DNA of 64,000 bases from Limnochorda sp. L945t (GCF_035593305.1 NZ_CP141615.1:3249550-3313549); one strand, 5' to 3'; counted from the stretch's first letter, positions 1 through 9,149 are shown. Translations and numbers: made by a program. The notes: generated from the letters alone by a model not told the origin.

Positions 1-360
1 CGCCTCTTGGTGGACGGCGGCTTCGTCGAGCTCGTGCCGGTGCAGGCGGCCCGGGAGCTCGGGGCCGACGTCGTGGTGGCGGTCGACGTGAGCGTGGAAA
101 AAGCCGCTGCGTCGGTCAAAAGCGGCCTGGAGGCCCTCATCCGGGCGGCGGCCATCTGCTCCCGCCACCACACGGACGCCATCCTGGAGCAGGCCGACCT
201 GATCTTGCGCCCTCGTTTCTCGGTACCGATCGACACGCTCGACTTCGACAAGTCCCGCCAGGCCATCGAGGCAGGGTTGAGAGCGGGCAGGGAAGCGCTC
301 CCCGCCGTCATCGACCTGGTAAGGCGGCGGGCGGCCCTCACCCGCCGATCGCGTACATAG
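1..360 (+). CDS. Patatin-like phospholipase/esterase, C-terminal part (5' end outside window)
   Basis: The frame is open from base 1, so the gene begins upstream and only about 119 codons are visible. LLVDGGFVELVPV holds the DG(G/A) motif that carries the catalytic Asp of the Ser-Asp dyad in patatin-like hydrolases, and GADVVVAVDVS follows as in the bacterial RssA/YlbK group. The GxSxG serine motif would lie outside the window. The family hydrolyses acyl esters of lipids; the true substrate is unknown. The last 23 nt overlap the 3' end of the convergent moaA gene. The family call is fairly secure, the substrate is not. Confidence 0.8.
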   Translation, partial: RLLVDGGFVELVPVQAARELGADVVVAVDVSVEKAAASVKSGLEALIRAAAICSRHHTDAILEQADLILRPRFSVPIDTLDFDKSRQAIEAGLRAGREALPAVIDLVRRRAALTRRSRT

Positions 361-1327
361 CCTTCGCCGGCCGCCGGAACTCCGGCCGGTTAATCAAGTG
401 GCCCTCCCACTTGATCCAGACCGCCTGCGCGATGGCTTCCGCCAGGGTAGCGTCGTCGGCGCCGCTGCGGAGCAGGGTACGCAGGTCGTGCTCCTCGACC
501 GCGAACAGGCAGTTGCGGATGCGCCCCTCCGCCGTGAGCCGGATCCGATCGCAGTGGCGGCAAAACGGCTGGGAGACGGTGGGGATGATGCCGATGACGG
601 CCGGGCGGGCGCCGGGCAGGCCGACCCGGTACAACCGAGCGGGCTCCGAAGGGTCGTTGTGCACCGGCTCGACGCTGCCGACATCGGCCAGCCTGGCAAG
701 GATCTCCTCCGCGGTCACGACCCGGCTCCGATCCCAGCGCTGGTCCCCGTCCAGCGGCATGAACTCGATGAAGCGCACCGCATGACCCGTCTCGGCCGCC
801 CAGCGGGAGAAGTCGCCGATTTCGTCGTCGTTGAAGTCGCGCATGACCACCGCGTTGATCTTGACGGGTAGCCCTGCCGCGTCTGCCGCCTCGATGCCCT
901 CCATGACCCGATCGAAGTAGTCCCTGCCCGTGATCTTCAGGAAGCGATCCCGGCGTAGCGTATCCAGGCTGATGTTGACGCTCGTCAGGCCGGCCTGGCG
1001 CAGCTCCTGCGCCAGGGGCGGCAGGAAGTAGCCGTTGGTCGTCATGCTGATGGAGTGCAGACCTTCGATGCCGGACAGGAGCCGGACGAGGCGCGGGATG
1101 TCGCGACGCGCCAGCGGTTCGCCCCCGGTCAGCCGCACCTTCTCCACCCCCATGCCCACCATGATCCCGGTGAGACGCGTAATTTCCTCGTAAGTGAGGA
1201 GCTGGTGGCGGGGCAGCCATGCGATGGGCCCGGCAGGCATGCAGTAAACGCAGCGGAAATTACAGCGATCGGTAACCGATATCCGAAGCTTGCGGATGGT
1301 CCGACCGAAGCGGTCTACCAGCGGCAT
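338..1327 (-). CDS. moaA: GTP 3',8-cyclase MoaA (molybdenum cofactor biosynthesis)
   Basis: This 329-residue radical SAM enzyme converts GTP to 3',8-cyclo-GTP, the first step of molybdopterin synthesis, in the cytoplasm. CNFRCVYC (residues 22-29) is the CxxxCxxC site for the SAM-binding 4Fe-4S cluster; TGGEPL follows; FCRHCDRIRL and RNCLF near the C-terminus supply the second, substrate-binding cluster. The protein ends in Gly-Gly, the tail needed for MoaA function. I chose the ATG at 1327 because homologues start close to PLVDxFGR and an AGGAGG site lies 13 nt upstream (1341-1346); the frame itself runs further upstream. No other Mo-cofactor gene is in the window. Confidence 0.95.
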   Translation of the reverse strand: MPLVDRFGRTIRKLRISVTDRCNFRCVYCMPAGPIAWLPRHQLLTYEEITRLTGIMVGMGVEKVRLTGGEPLARRDIPRLVRLLSGIEGLHSISMTTNGYFLPPLAQELRQAGLTSVNISLDTLRRDRFLKITGRDYFDRVMEGIEAADAAGLPVKINAVVMRDFNDDEIGDFSRWAAETGHAVRFIEFMPLDGDQRWDRSRVVTAEEILARLADVGSVEPVHNDPSEPARLYRVGLPGARPAVIGIIPTVSQPFCRHCDRIRLTAEGRIRNCLFAVEEHDLRTLLRSGADDATLAEAIAQAVWIKWEGHLINRPEFRRPAKAMYAIGG

Positions 1328-1475
1328 GAACGCTCGCTTGCCTCCTGTACGTAGAAACTTAACACGTTTAACCGTCACCGGCAAGGCGCATCCGCTTCGA
1401 TTCTCGCGCCGGCGGGTCGGAGATCCAAAGGCCCTGCCGGGTCGGCTGGCGAATATCGGGCGTCGGGGATTTGCG

Positions 1476-2702
1476 GTGGGCGTGTGGGAATACCTGGAGG
1501 GCATCACGCGCTGGCCCCATCGGGGTTCGACCTCTCGTTTCGAGCAGGAAGCGGCGCGCTGGCTCGAAGCGACTCTGGCGGGGATGGGCTACCGCGTTCG
1601 GATTCAGGAGTTCCGGGCGCCGGCGGCGACGCTGTATGCCGGGCCGCCGCTGGTGGGGCTGATCGTGGTCTTGATGGCGGCGCTGTCGCTTGCGGCCGGC
1701 GCTTCCTGGGTGCGGGCCGTCGCCGCCCTGGTAGCCCTCGCGGCGGTGGCCGTTCTCATCGAGGAGGCCCGCCTGGGCAGCCCTGCCCTCGACCTGCTCC
1801 TGCCCCGGCGGCCGAGCCAGAACGTCCTGGCCGACGAGCCGGACCGGCCTGACGGGGAGAGGCCGCCCGGTGGTCCGCAGATCGTGGTGGTGGCGCACTA
1901 CGATACCCAGCGAGGGAGCTGGCTCTTCTCGCCGCCCATGCGGCCGTTCCTGGCGCTCTTCTTCCGCGTCGCTTACGGGGCCCTGGCGCTGGTGCTGGTC
2001 GGGCTGATGGCCGGAGCGGTGGCGGGGTGGGTGGCGCCGGGCTGGGGCGCGTGGCGGTGGATCGTCGGGATCGGGCTCGGCTTCTCCGTGGTATGCCTGG
2101 GGTTCCTGGCTCTGTCGGGGCTTTTCGGCCGGCCCGTCAACGGGGCCAACGACAACGGTTCGGGGGTCGCGGTCGCCCTCGCCCTGGCCAGGCGTTGGGC
2201 CGGGCGGGGGCTTCCCGGGGTGAGGCTTCGTTTCCTTTTCACGGGCTCCGAGGAGACGGGCACCCGAGGGATGTGGGCGTACCTGCGGGCCGAGGGCGCC
2301 GCCAGAGGCGACAAGGCGGCGCAGAGCAAGGATGAGATTTTCTTCGTCAACGTGGACAACGTGGGAGGGGGGCGCCTGCGGGCCCTCCTCAACGAGGGCA
2401 TGCTCGTGCCCCTGGGCTGCGGCGATCGCATGAGGGCCGTGGCCGAGCGGCTGGCCGGCCCGCAGACGTGGAGTCTGTGGCCGCGGATGCTGCTGCTCAG
2501 CACCGACGGCGGGCCGGCGGTGCAACACGGATACGAGGCGCTCACCTTCATCGGCCTGGAAGATGGGGGAGGGATCCCCCATTACCACTGGTTTTCTGAT
2601 ATCATCCAGCACGTGGACCGTGCTCACCTCGAACGCGTATCGTCGGCGGTCGCGTTGTACGTCGAGGCGCTTGCAGCCGATGTAGGTCGGGATAGGGGCT
2701 AA
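1476..2702 (+). CDS. Membrane-anchored M28-type zinc aminopeptidase-like protein
   Basis: A predicted 408-residue protein with M28 peptidase signatures: VVAHYDTQ (first metal ligands), NGANDNGSG (bridging Asp), FTGSEETGTRG (catalytic Glu pair), NVDNVGGG, and a C-terminal HWFSDIIQHVD with the last His ligand. Hydrophobic segments lie between the N-terminal region and the first motif (residues about 52-85) and again after the AHYDT motif (about 155-215), so the catalytic domain is interrupted by membrane spans, an arrangement known for some M28 proteins. The GTG at 1476 is a guess: the frame is open upstream, and it has only a weak ribosome site. Substrate unknown. It is divergent from moaA and followed by an ABC exporter 7 nt downstream. 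Confidence 0.75.
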   Translation: MGVWEYLEGITRWPHRGSTSRFEQEAARWLEATLAGMGYRVRIQEFRAPAATLYAGPPLVGLIVVLMAALSLAAGASWVRAVAALVALAAVAVLIEEARLGSPALDLLLPRRPSQNVLADEPDRPDGERPPGGPQIVVVAHYDTQRGSWLFSPPMRPFLALFFRVAYGALALVLVGLMAGAVAGWVAPGWGAWRWIVGIGLGFSVVCLGFLALSGLFGRPVNGANDNGSGVAVALALARRWAGRGLPGVRLRFLFTGSEETGTRGMWAYLRAEGAARGDKAAQSKDEIFFVNVDNVGGGRLRALLNEGMLVPLGCGDRMRAVAERLAGPQTWSLWPRMLLLSTDGGPAVQHGYEALTFIGLEDGGGIPHYHWFSDIIQHVDRAHLERVSSAVALYVEALAADVGRDRG

Positions 2703-2709
2703 GAACGCG

Positions 2710-3693
2710 TTGAGCGAGTGGGCCATCCGGACAGACGGTCTGACCAAGCACTACGGCAGGGTGCGAGCTCTCGAGGAGATCCACTTACGGGTACCGGCCG
2801 GCCGGATTTACGGATTCGTGGGGCCCAACGGATCCGGCAAGACGACGGCCATCGCCTCGGTGTTGGGGCTCATCCGCCCGACTCGGGGCTCGATCGAGGT
2901 CCTGGGGGTGTGCCAGGGCAGCCGGGACTTTCCGGCGGCACTGGCCCAGGTGGGAGCACTGGTCCAGGCGCCTGCTTTCTATCCCTACCTCTCGGGCCGC
3001 GACAACCTGCGGGTGCTGGGATCGACGCGGTCGATGGTCTCCGACCGCGACATCGACGAGGCGCTGTCCATGGTGGGCCTCACCGAGCGGGCCAACGACC
3101 GCTACCAGTTCTACTCGCTGGGGATGCGCCAGCGGCTGGCGATCGCCCTCGCCCTCATCGGGCATCCTCGACTGGTCATCCTGGACGAGCCCACCAACGG
3201 CCTCGATCCCTTCGGCATCCAGGAGGTCCGGCAGCTCATCCGGGGTCTGGGCGCGCAGGGGTTGACGGTGTTCTTGTCGAGCCACCTCCTGTACGAGGTG
3301 GAGCAGGTGTGCGACGAGGTCGGGGTGATCGTCCAGGGGCGCCTGGTGGCTCAGGGGCCCGTGGAGGAGCTGCTGCGGACCCGGGGCATCCGGATCCGGG
3401 TCAGCCCCGGGGAGCGCCACAACGGGCATCCGGAGGGTGTGGACGGCCACAACGGGGCACTGGCCAGGGCGGCGGCCCGCCTCATCGAGCAACTGCCCTG
3501 GCGGCCGCGAGTGCAGGTGCAGGGGGAGAGCGTCTGGGTGGACGCCCCACCCGACAAAGGCGCCGAACTGACCCGGGTGCTGGCCTCTCAGGGCCTCTGG
3601 ATCAGTGAGCTCGTGCCCGTCCGCAGCACGCTGGAACAGTATTTCATGGAACTTGCTACCGGCCGCCAGGCCGAGGGCGGGGTGCGCTCGTGA
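2710..3693 (+). CDS. ABC transporter ATP-binding protein (exporter, bacitracin/lantibiotic-resistance type)
   Basis: A 327-residue cytoplasmic ATPase. Walker A is GPNGSGKTT (residues 38-46), the signature is YSLGMRQRL (a GMxQR variant common in BcrA/CcmA-type exporters), and Walker B is LVILDEPTNGLD, followed by SSHLL with the switch His. A C-terminal extension of about 100 residues ends in TLEQYFMELATG, as in BcrA-like subunits. The start is a TTG at 2710, 7 nt after the peptidase gene. The next gene, the membrane subunit, starts in a GTGA overlap, so the two are translationally coupled and should form one two-gene exporter. Substrate unknown. Confidence 0.9.
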   Translation: MSEWAIRTDGLTKHYGRVRALEEIHLRVPAGRIYGFVGPNGSGKTTAIASVLGLIRPTRGSIEVLGVCQGSRDFPAALAQVGALVQAPAFYPYLSGRDNLRVLGSTRSMVSDRDIDEALSMVGLTERANDRYQFYSLGMRQRLAIALALIGHPRLVILDEPTNGLDPFGIQEVRQLIRGLGAQGLTVFLSSHLLYEVEQVCDEVGVIVQGRLVAQGPVEELLRTRGIRIRVSPGERHNGHPEGVDGHNGALARAAARLIEQLPWRPRVQVQGESVWVDAPPDKGAELTRVLASQGLWISELVPVRSTLEQYFMELATGRQAEGGVRS

Positions 3694-4622
3694 GCGAGCT
3701 CGTCACGGCGCTTCAGGTCGAACTCTTCAAGACCCGGCGGCTACGGCTCGTCTGGGCGCTTCTCGGGCTCATGCTGGTGTTCCTGGTGCTCAACTCCGTG
3801 CTGTCGTACCAGGCGTACCAGGACGTGCGCCGGTTCGCCCGGTTGGAGACGGGTGCGGCGCAGCCCGAGGATCGCCACGCCACGGCCATGCAACAGGAGA
3901 TGCTGGCCGTGGCCCTGCGGAGCAACCTCGTCATGCCCTCGGCGTACGCCGGCGTGACGGGCGTGCTTTACTTCCCCGGATTCGTGCTCATCACGATTGC
4001 GGCCGGCTCGCTGGTGGCCAACGAGTTCGGATGGGGCACGGCCCAGCGGGTGCTGGCCCGGGGGCGCCGCCGCTGGGCGTGGCTTGGGGCCAAACTCGGC
4101 ACCGTGGCGGTGCTGGCGGCGGGGGCGGTGGTCATCGGCCTCGCTGCCGGCAGCGTGGGAGGTTTTGCGACGAGCCAGGCCCTGCACGCCTGGCGTCCGC
4201 AGGCGTTTTCTGCGGAGACGTGGCAGTCCCTCGGCGTCATGACGCTGCGTCTGTGGGCCGTGCTCACGGTGTACGGCGTGGTGGCGGCCGCCGCGGGGTT
4301 TTACTTCCGCAACACGGGGTTGGCCGTGGGCGGGGCCCTCGTCTACTACTTCGTCGAGGCCCTCGTGTCGGGGCTCATCGTCCAGACCCGGGGGTGGCTC
4401 TCCGAGATCCGCCCTTACTTGCTGGGCAACGTGGCCCACTCCCTCGTGGTGACCCACAACCCCTTCGTGTCGGCGATGATGGGAGGTCAGGGCGAGCGCG
4501 CGCTCGAGGCGGCGGCCAGGGGCCTCGACCCGGGCGCCGCATGGGTAGCGCTCGCCGGATGGGGACTTCTCTTCTCCGCCGTGTGCGTGGCCTCGTTCGC
4601 CCGGCGCGATTTACCCGTCTGA
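3690..4622 (+). CDS. ABC-2 type transporter permease
   Basis: A 310-residue membrane protein, the partner of the preceding ATPase. It starts with GTG inside the stop of the ATPase gene (4-nt overlap). A first membrane segment (about residues 17-36) is followed by an extracytoplasmic stretch and then about five further hydrophobic spans, the ABC-2/BcrB arrangement. The motif NEFGWGTAQRVLARGRRR after the second span matches the 'E(F/Y)..GT.r..l..p.sR' element of these permeases. It probably exports a lipid, peptide or drug; nothing in the sequence narrows this. Confidence 0.85.
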   Translation: MSELVTALQVELFKTRRLRLVWALLGLMLVFLVLNSVLSYQAYQDVRRFARLETGAAQPEDRHATAMQQEMLAVALRSNLVMPSAYAGVTGVLYFPGFVLITIAAGSLVANEFGWGTAQRVLARGRRRWAWLGAKLGTVAVLAAGAVVIGLAAGSVGGFATSQALHAWRPQAFSAETWQSLGVMTLRLWAVLTVYGVVAAAAGFYFRNTGLAVGGALVYYFVEALVSGLIVQTRGWLSEIRPYLLGNVAHSLVVTHNPFVSAMMGGQGERALEAAARGLDPGAAWVALAGWGLLFSAVCVASFARRDLPV

Positions 4623-4708
4623 GGTAGCGACGGTGGCCGGTGCCCGTTTACGGGCTCGAGGCCCGGCGCGCGCGGTCGCAGGGCGCCCCGGACGGCCCCG
4701 AACGCCCG

Positions 4709-4737
4709 TTGCTCCCCGACATGTCGGGCAGTATAAT
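4709..4737 (+). promoter_or_regulatory. Promoter of the ribonucleotide reductase gene with a palindrome in its spacer
   Basis: TATAAT at 4732-4737 is a perfect -10 element, with a weaker TTGCTC at 4709-4714 and a 17-nt spacer. The spacer contains CCCGACATGTCGGG (4715-4728), a perfect 14-bp palindrome placed where a repressor would block polymerase. It does not resemble the NrdR box as I know it. The promoter lies inside the longest possible frame of the reductase, which argues that translation begins downstream at 4781. Confidence 0.65.
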
Positions 4738-4780
4738 GCCAGTGCTCTCAACATCTAGTGGCGGGCAGGTGTTCGGTATC

Positions 4781-7700
4781 ATGGAGGCCGAGTCCAGGAG
4801 CTATCGCTGGGGACCCGTGCAAGAGCTCATCTTCCTCGATCGCTACAGCCCGAAAGCTGCCCGAGACGAGATCGCGGTGGGCGACATTGTCGTGGTCATG
4901 ACCAGCGACGACCGGCGCCACCCTGCCAAGGAGGTAGGGGTCGTCGAGGCGGTGGAGGGCGGCGAGGTCGTCGTGCGCCTCAAGGTGAGCGGCGAGGTGA
5001 TCCGCCGTCCCTTGAGCCGGTGCGACAAGCCCGTCGAGACCCGACCGGAGCAGATGTGGGACCGGCTGGCCCGGGCGGCCGCGAAAGTCGAGGCGCCCGA
5101 GCTGCGGGAGAAGCTACGGGACGAGTTCCGGTGGCTCCTGGACGGGTTCCGTTTCGTGCCCGGCGGGCGCATCAACCTGCTGCTCGGCTCGGGGCAAAAC
5201 CTGACCGCGTACAACTGCTACGTCATCCCCGTGCGGGGCCGCACGCCGGATGTGCCGGCCGACTCGCGCCACGCCATCATCGACACGCTGGGCAACATGG
5301 TGGAGACCATGGCCCGCGGCGGCGGGGTCGGGATCAACCTCTCCGTGCTGCGGCCGCATCTTGCGTCCGTGAAGGGCGTCAACGGCAAATCGTCGGGATC
5401 GGTCTCGTGGGGAGCCCTCTTCAGCTTCGCCACGGGGCTGGTGGAGCAGGGAGGCAGTCGCAGGGGCGCGTTGATGCTCATCCTCAACGTCTGGCACCCC
5501 GACATCGTCGAGTTCATCAATGCCAAGCGCGACTTCTCTGCCATCACCAATGCCAACATCAGCGTCGGCATTACGGAGGAGTTCGAGCAGGCACTGGAGC
5601 AGGACGCGCAGTGGGAGCTGGTGTTCCCCGAGACGACCGACCCCGACTACGACCGGGTGTGGGACGGCGATTTGAAGAAGTGGAAGGCCATGGGCAAGCC
5701 CGTGCGGGTGTACCAGCGGGTGCGGGCCCGGGACCTCTTCCGCCAGATCGTCGAGTCGGCGTGGGCCTCGGCAGAGCCGGGCTTCGTCCGGCTCGACTAC
5801 GCCAACAAGATGTCCAACTCGTGGTATTATGCGCCGCTCATCTCCACGAACCCCTGCTTTGCGGGGTCCGTGCGCCTTGCCACGTCGAAGGGATACCTGA
5901 CGTTCGAGGAGCTCTACCACAGCGAGGAGCCCCTACAGGTTCTGACGGATGCCAGGGTGCGGGCCGTGGCCATGGCTCCAGTGGCAGGCAATTCCCGGGG
6001 CCGGATATCGGCCCAAGCGTTGAGGCAACTGCCCACAGGCGTCGAGGTTCGCCCAGCGGTTCACGTCTTCCTTACCCGTCGCAACGCGCCGGTGTTTCGG
6101 TTGAAGACCGTTCACGGGTACGAGGTGATCGCCACTGCCGATCATAGGTTCCTGACCCCGGCCGGTTGGGTCGAGCTGAAAGACCTGACTCCTGGCCAAA
6201 CCCTCTTTCTGCAATCGGGACCGGGCGCGTGGTCCGACGAGCGCCGCTTGCCGCCCTGGATTATCGATGAGCCGGCTGTACTGGGCAAGCTAAATGCTCG
6301 AATTCGTCGAGGCGACGCCCATCCACCTGAGGAATGGAGCGCCGAGTTAGGTCAAGTACTTGGTTGGTTAACTGGAGACGGTTATACGTACGACGACAAT
6401 GGCAAGCCTGTTGTGACATTGGTCTTTGGCCCTGGAGAACGGGCTCGTCTACCCCGCTTTAGAGAGTTGCTCAAGTCGTGGTTTGGAGTCAGTGGAAACG
6501 TTACGACCCGTAATCACACGGCGGCTTTGCAGCTCGAGGGGATACCCGCACGTTTCTTCAGGAATCTAGGCATGAGGCCTGTCAAGGCAAGTGAAAAGAG
6601 GGTACCAGACTCGATCTGGCGGGCACCCAAAGACGCGGTCGTCGGATTTTTGCAGGGGCTGTTCACGAGTGATGGCACGGTCAACATCTCATGTCACGGG
6701 AAATCGTGCTCAATTCGGCTGACCAGCAGCTCAGAGCAGCTTCTCAAGGACGTGCAGTTGCTCCTCCTCAATCTGGGGATCGTCTCACGGGTCTATAAGC
6801 GCCGTGATGCGGCGAAACGACCCCTCCCGGGCAGCGATAGGAGTCCTGCGTGCTATCCGGTTCAATCACAGTGGGAGCTTGTTCTGGACAAGGAAAACAG
6901 GGATCGCTTTGCCCGATCCATCGGCTTCCTGGAGGTGGAGAAGCAGAAGAAGGTCCGTCGCTATATTGAATCGAAGTTGCGGGAAACTCATTTGGAACGA
7001 TTTGTGACGAAGGTAGCGTCAGTGGAGCCTGCTGGCTTCGAGGACGTCTATGATACAACGGAGCCGGTGACTCATTCAATCATCGCGAATGGCCTTGTTG
7101 CCCATCAGTGCGCGGAACAGCCGCTTCCGGCATGGGGCGTCTGCCTTCTGGGGCACCTCAATCTGGCGCGGTTTGTTGAAAACGGGGAAGTCAAATGGGC
7201 AGAACTGGGCAAGGCCGCCAGGCTGGGCGTACGGTTCCTCGACAACGTCATCGACATCACTCCGTATTTCTTCGAGGAGAATGAACGCCAGCAAAAGATG
7301 GAGCGCCGGGTCGGCATGGGCACGATGGGCCTGGCGGAGATGCTGATTCATCTGGGCATTCGCTACGGGAGCCCGGAGGCGATCGCGTTCGTCGACCGGC
7401 TGTACGGCTTCATCAGCCGGGAGGCGTACCTGGCCTCGGTGGAGCTGGCGAAGGAGAAGGGCCCCTTCCCGGCCTTCGACGCGGAGAAGTACCTGCAGTC
7501 GGGCTTCATGAAGACGATGCCTGAGGACGTACGGGAGGCGATCCGGGCGCACGGGATCCGAAACGTCACGCTCCTCACCCAGGCGCCTACCGGGACGACC
7601 GGCACCATGGCAGCCACTTCTACGGGCATCGAGCCGTATTACGCCTGGTCCTACTGGCGTCAGGGGCGGCTCGGGCGGAAGGAGATCTTCGAGCCGGTCG

Positions 7701-8887
7701 TGCAGGAGTACCTCGACGCTCACCCCGAGCTCGGGGGTGACGTGAAGAGGCTGCCGCCCTACTTCGTCACGGCTCTCGAACTGACGCCCGAGGAGCACGT
7801 CCGGATGCAGGCGGCGATCCAACGGTGGGTGGACAGTGCCCTGAGCAAGACGGCCAATTTACCGTCCCACTATACCGTGGACCAGACGCTCGAGCTGTAC
7901 GAGCTCGCCATCAAGCTGGGCTGCAAGGGCGTGACCATCTACCGGGACAAGTCGCGCGACGAGCAGGTACTGGTCGCCAAAGACGAGGGCACCCCCGGCT
8001 CGGAGCAGACGGGCGTGACGTCGGAGCAGGTGGCGAGCGTGCGGCGGGAAGCCGCGACTTCGGGCTCTCCGCTGGACGTGGAGCCCAGGGCCGTCATCGG
8101 CGAGGTGCCGGAAGAGGTGGAGGGTTTCACGTACCGGCAAAAGACGCTGGTCGGTACGGCCCGGGTGGTGGTCAACGAGTACCCGAAGGGGCAGCCGTTC
8201 GAGACCATCATCGTATTGGGCAAAGGCGGCATGGACATCACCGCGGACGCCGAGGCCATCGGCCGGCTCATCTCGCTTTACCTGCGCACTCCCAGCCCCA
8301 TCAGCAACCTGGAGAAGCTGGCGCTGGTAGTCGAGCAGCTGCGCAACATCGGTGGGGCACAGCCGTTCGGCTTCGGCCCCAACAAGGTGCTTTCCATGCC
8401 GGATGCGCTGGCCAAGGCCCTGGAGCGCTACCTGCATACGCGGCGACACGAGCCCGGCGAAGAGGGCTCGAGAGAAAAAAGAGAAGAGCTGCCACCGGCA
8501 TCCACCGGTAAGGGACAGCATGGCCCTTCCGAGCCGGGCGCGTCCTCCGGGCGGCACGAGGGTAGCGGGGCCAAGGCGGAAAGCACCCTCTCTGCCTCTG
8601 GTGCTGCCGGCTCAGGGACCAACCCTGGAGGCCCTGAGCGGGCAGCCGGCGGCCCGGCCACGCGGGATGCCGCGGCACGAGAAAGGCCCGGCCAGGGTAG
8701 CGATGCGCCGGCGATGACCCTCTCGCACCGGCCCGGGGACTTGCATGCGGCCGAGGAGCCCCTCCACCGCAACGGCCACCGCCATGCGACGGCAGGGGCG
8801 GACATCTGCCCCATGTGCGGCCAGGCCCAGTACGTGCGGATCGAAGGGTGTGGCTATTGCCAGAACTGCGGCTACTCCCGGTGCTGA
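4781..8887 (+). CDS. nrdJ: Vitamin B12-dependent (class II) ribonucleotide reductase, interrupted by an intein
   Basis: The precursor is 1368 residues; removing the 418-residue intein leaves about 950. Class II reductases make deoxyribonucleotides with adenosylcobalamin and need no oxygen. Visible signatures are GRINLLLGSG, NCYVIPV, ARGGGVGINLS, and GTTGTMAATSTGIEPYY of the active-site barrel. The intein interrupts NP/CAEQPLP, directly before the Cys that matches the thiyl-radical Cys of the NPCGEQ motif. A disordered Ser/Gly/Pro-rich linker (about 100 residues) leads to a C-terminal zinc ribbon CPMCG...CGYCQNCG and a final Cys pair suited to thioredoxin-type reduction. ATG at 4781 is chosen because it lies just after the promoter and has an AGGTG site; the frame opens earlier. 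Confidence 0.93.
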   Translation: MEAESRSYRWGPVQELIFLDRYSPKAARDEIAVGDIVVVMTSDDRRHPAKEVGVVEAVEGGEVVVRLKVSGEVIRRPLSRCDKPVETRPEQMWDRLARAAAKVEAPELREKLRDEFRWLLDGFRFVPGGRINLLLGSGQNLTAYNCYVIPVRGRTPDVPADSRHAIIDTLGNMVETMARGGGVGINLSVLRPHLASVKGVNGKSSGSVSWGALFSFATGLVEQGGSRRGALMLILNVWHPDIVEFINAKRDFSAITNANISVGITEEFEQALEQDAQWELVFPETTDPDYDRVWDGDLKKWKAMGKPVRVYQRVRARDLFRQIVESAWASAEPGFVRLDYANKMSNSWYYAPLISTNPCFAGSVRLATSKGYLTFEELYHSEEPLQVLTDARVRAVAMAPVAGNSRGRISAQALRQLPTGVEVRPAVHVFLTRRNAPVFRLKTVHGYEVIATADHRFLTPAGWVELKDLTPGQTLFLQSGPGAWSDERRLPPWIIDEPAVLGKLNARIRRGDAHPPEEWSAELGQVLGWLTGDGYTYDDNGKPVVTLVFGPGERARLPRFRELLKSWFGVSGNVTTRNHTAALQLEGIPARFFRNLGMRPVKASEKRVPDSIWRAPKDAVVGFLQGLFTSDGTVNISCHGKSCSIRLTSSSEQLLKDVQLLLLNLGIVSRVYKRRDAAKRPLPGSDRSPACYPVQSQWELVLDKENRDRFARSIGFLEVEKQKKVRRYIESKLRETHLERFVTKVASVEPAGFEDVYDTTEPVTHSIIANGLVAHQCAEQPLPAWGVCLLGHLNLARFVENGEVKWAELGKAARLGVRFLDNVIDITPYFFEENERQQKMERRVGMGTMGLAEMLIHLGIRYGSPEAIAFVDRLYGFISREAYLASVELAKEKGPFPAFDAEKYLQSGFMKTMPEDVREAIRAHGIRNVTLLTQAPTGTTGTMAATSTGIEPYYAWSYWRQGRLGRKEIFEPVVQEYLDAHPELGGDVKRLPPYFVTALELTPEEHVRMQAAIQRWVDSALSKTANLPSHYTVDQTLELYELAIKLGCKGVTIYRDKSRDEQVLVAKDEGTPGSEQTGVTSEQVASVRREAATSGSPLDVEPRAVIGEVPEEVEGFTYRQKTLVGTARVVVNEYPKGQPFETIIVLGKGGMDITADAEAIGRLISLYLRTPSPISNLEKLALVVEQLRNIGGAQPFGFGPNKVLSMPDALAKALERYLHTRRHEPGEEGSREKREELPPASTGKGQHGPSEPGASSGRHEGSGAKAESTLSASGAAGSGTNPGGPERAAGGPATRDAAARERPGQGSDAPAMTLSHRPGDLHAAEEPLHRNGHRHATAGADICPMCGQAQYVRIEGCGYCQNCGYSRC
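5855..7108 (+). other. Intein with LAGLIDADG homing endonuclease inside nrdJ
   Basis: Coordinates cover the in-frame intein of 418 residues (precursor residues 359-776). It begins with Cys1 (CFAGSVRLATSKGYLTF), has an N-splicing block B like TADHRFLTPAGW, and ends SIIANGLVAHQ followed by Cys+1 of the extein. Two dodecapeptide blocks, LGQVLGWLTGDGY (from about 6350) and VVGFLQGLFTSDG (from about 6640), mark a LAGLIDADG endonuclease. The terminal residue is Gln rather than the usual Asn; Gln-ending inteins are known to splice through a modified cyclisation. Codon use in the endonuclease part is visibly less GC-rich than the flanks, consistent with later arrival. Confidence 0.92.
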
Positions 8888-8993
8888 GGAAGCTGGCGCC
8901 GCGGCCGACTAGCCCGCGAGCGCCGGTGCAGACTAGGCCTGGAGCCGGCTCCGGCGCCCCACGTGGAGCTTCCCATGGGAAGGGGGGATGGCC

Positions 8994-9149
8994 ATGGCAA
9001 GAGACGGCTATCTCCAGATGCGCCGGGAGATGGAGCGGTCGCCGCTGCGGCCCGTGCTGCAGCAGCTCGACCTGCCCGAAAACTTCAAGGCGTACATCCT
9101 GGCGATGGCGACCATGGCCGCATCCAACCCGAACCGGGGCCGGCGCTGA
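8994..9149 (+). CDS. Small hypothetical protein (51 aa)
   Basis: A short frame with ATG at 8994 preceded by a strong purine-rich site (GGAAGGGGGG, ending 8 nt upstream); an in-frame ATG at 8988 is too close to it. The product is basic and partly helical (RREMERSPLRPVLQQL, then FKAYILAMATMAA). It sits 106 nt downstream of nrdJ on the same strand and is followed at once by a hairpin resembling a terminator, so it may be the last gene of that transcript. I do not recognise the family. The good ribosome site and the terminator placement are the case for a real gene. Confidence 0.5.
   Translation: MARDGYLQMRREMERSPLRPVLQQLDLPENFKAYILAMATMAASNPNRGRR

Noticed and set aside
1368..2747. Long 459-codon minus-strand frame opposite the M28 peptidase
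   Set aside because: Antisense shadow of a GC-rich gene: Pro/Arg/His/Gln-rich with no motif, while the plus frame has all M28 signatures.
4640..4780. Upstream extension of the nrdJ frame
   Set aside because: It contains the promoter -10 and palindrome, is not conserved in type, and ATG 4781 has a ribosome site after the predicted transcript start.
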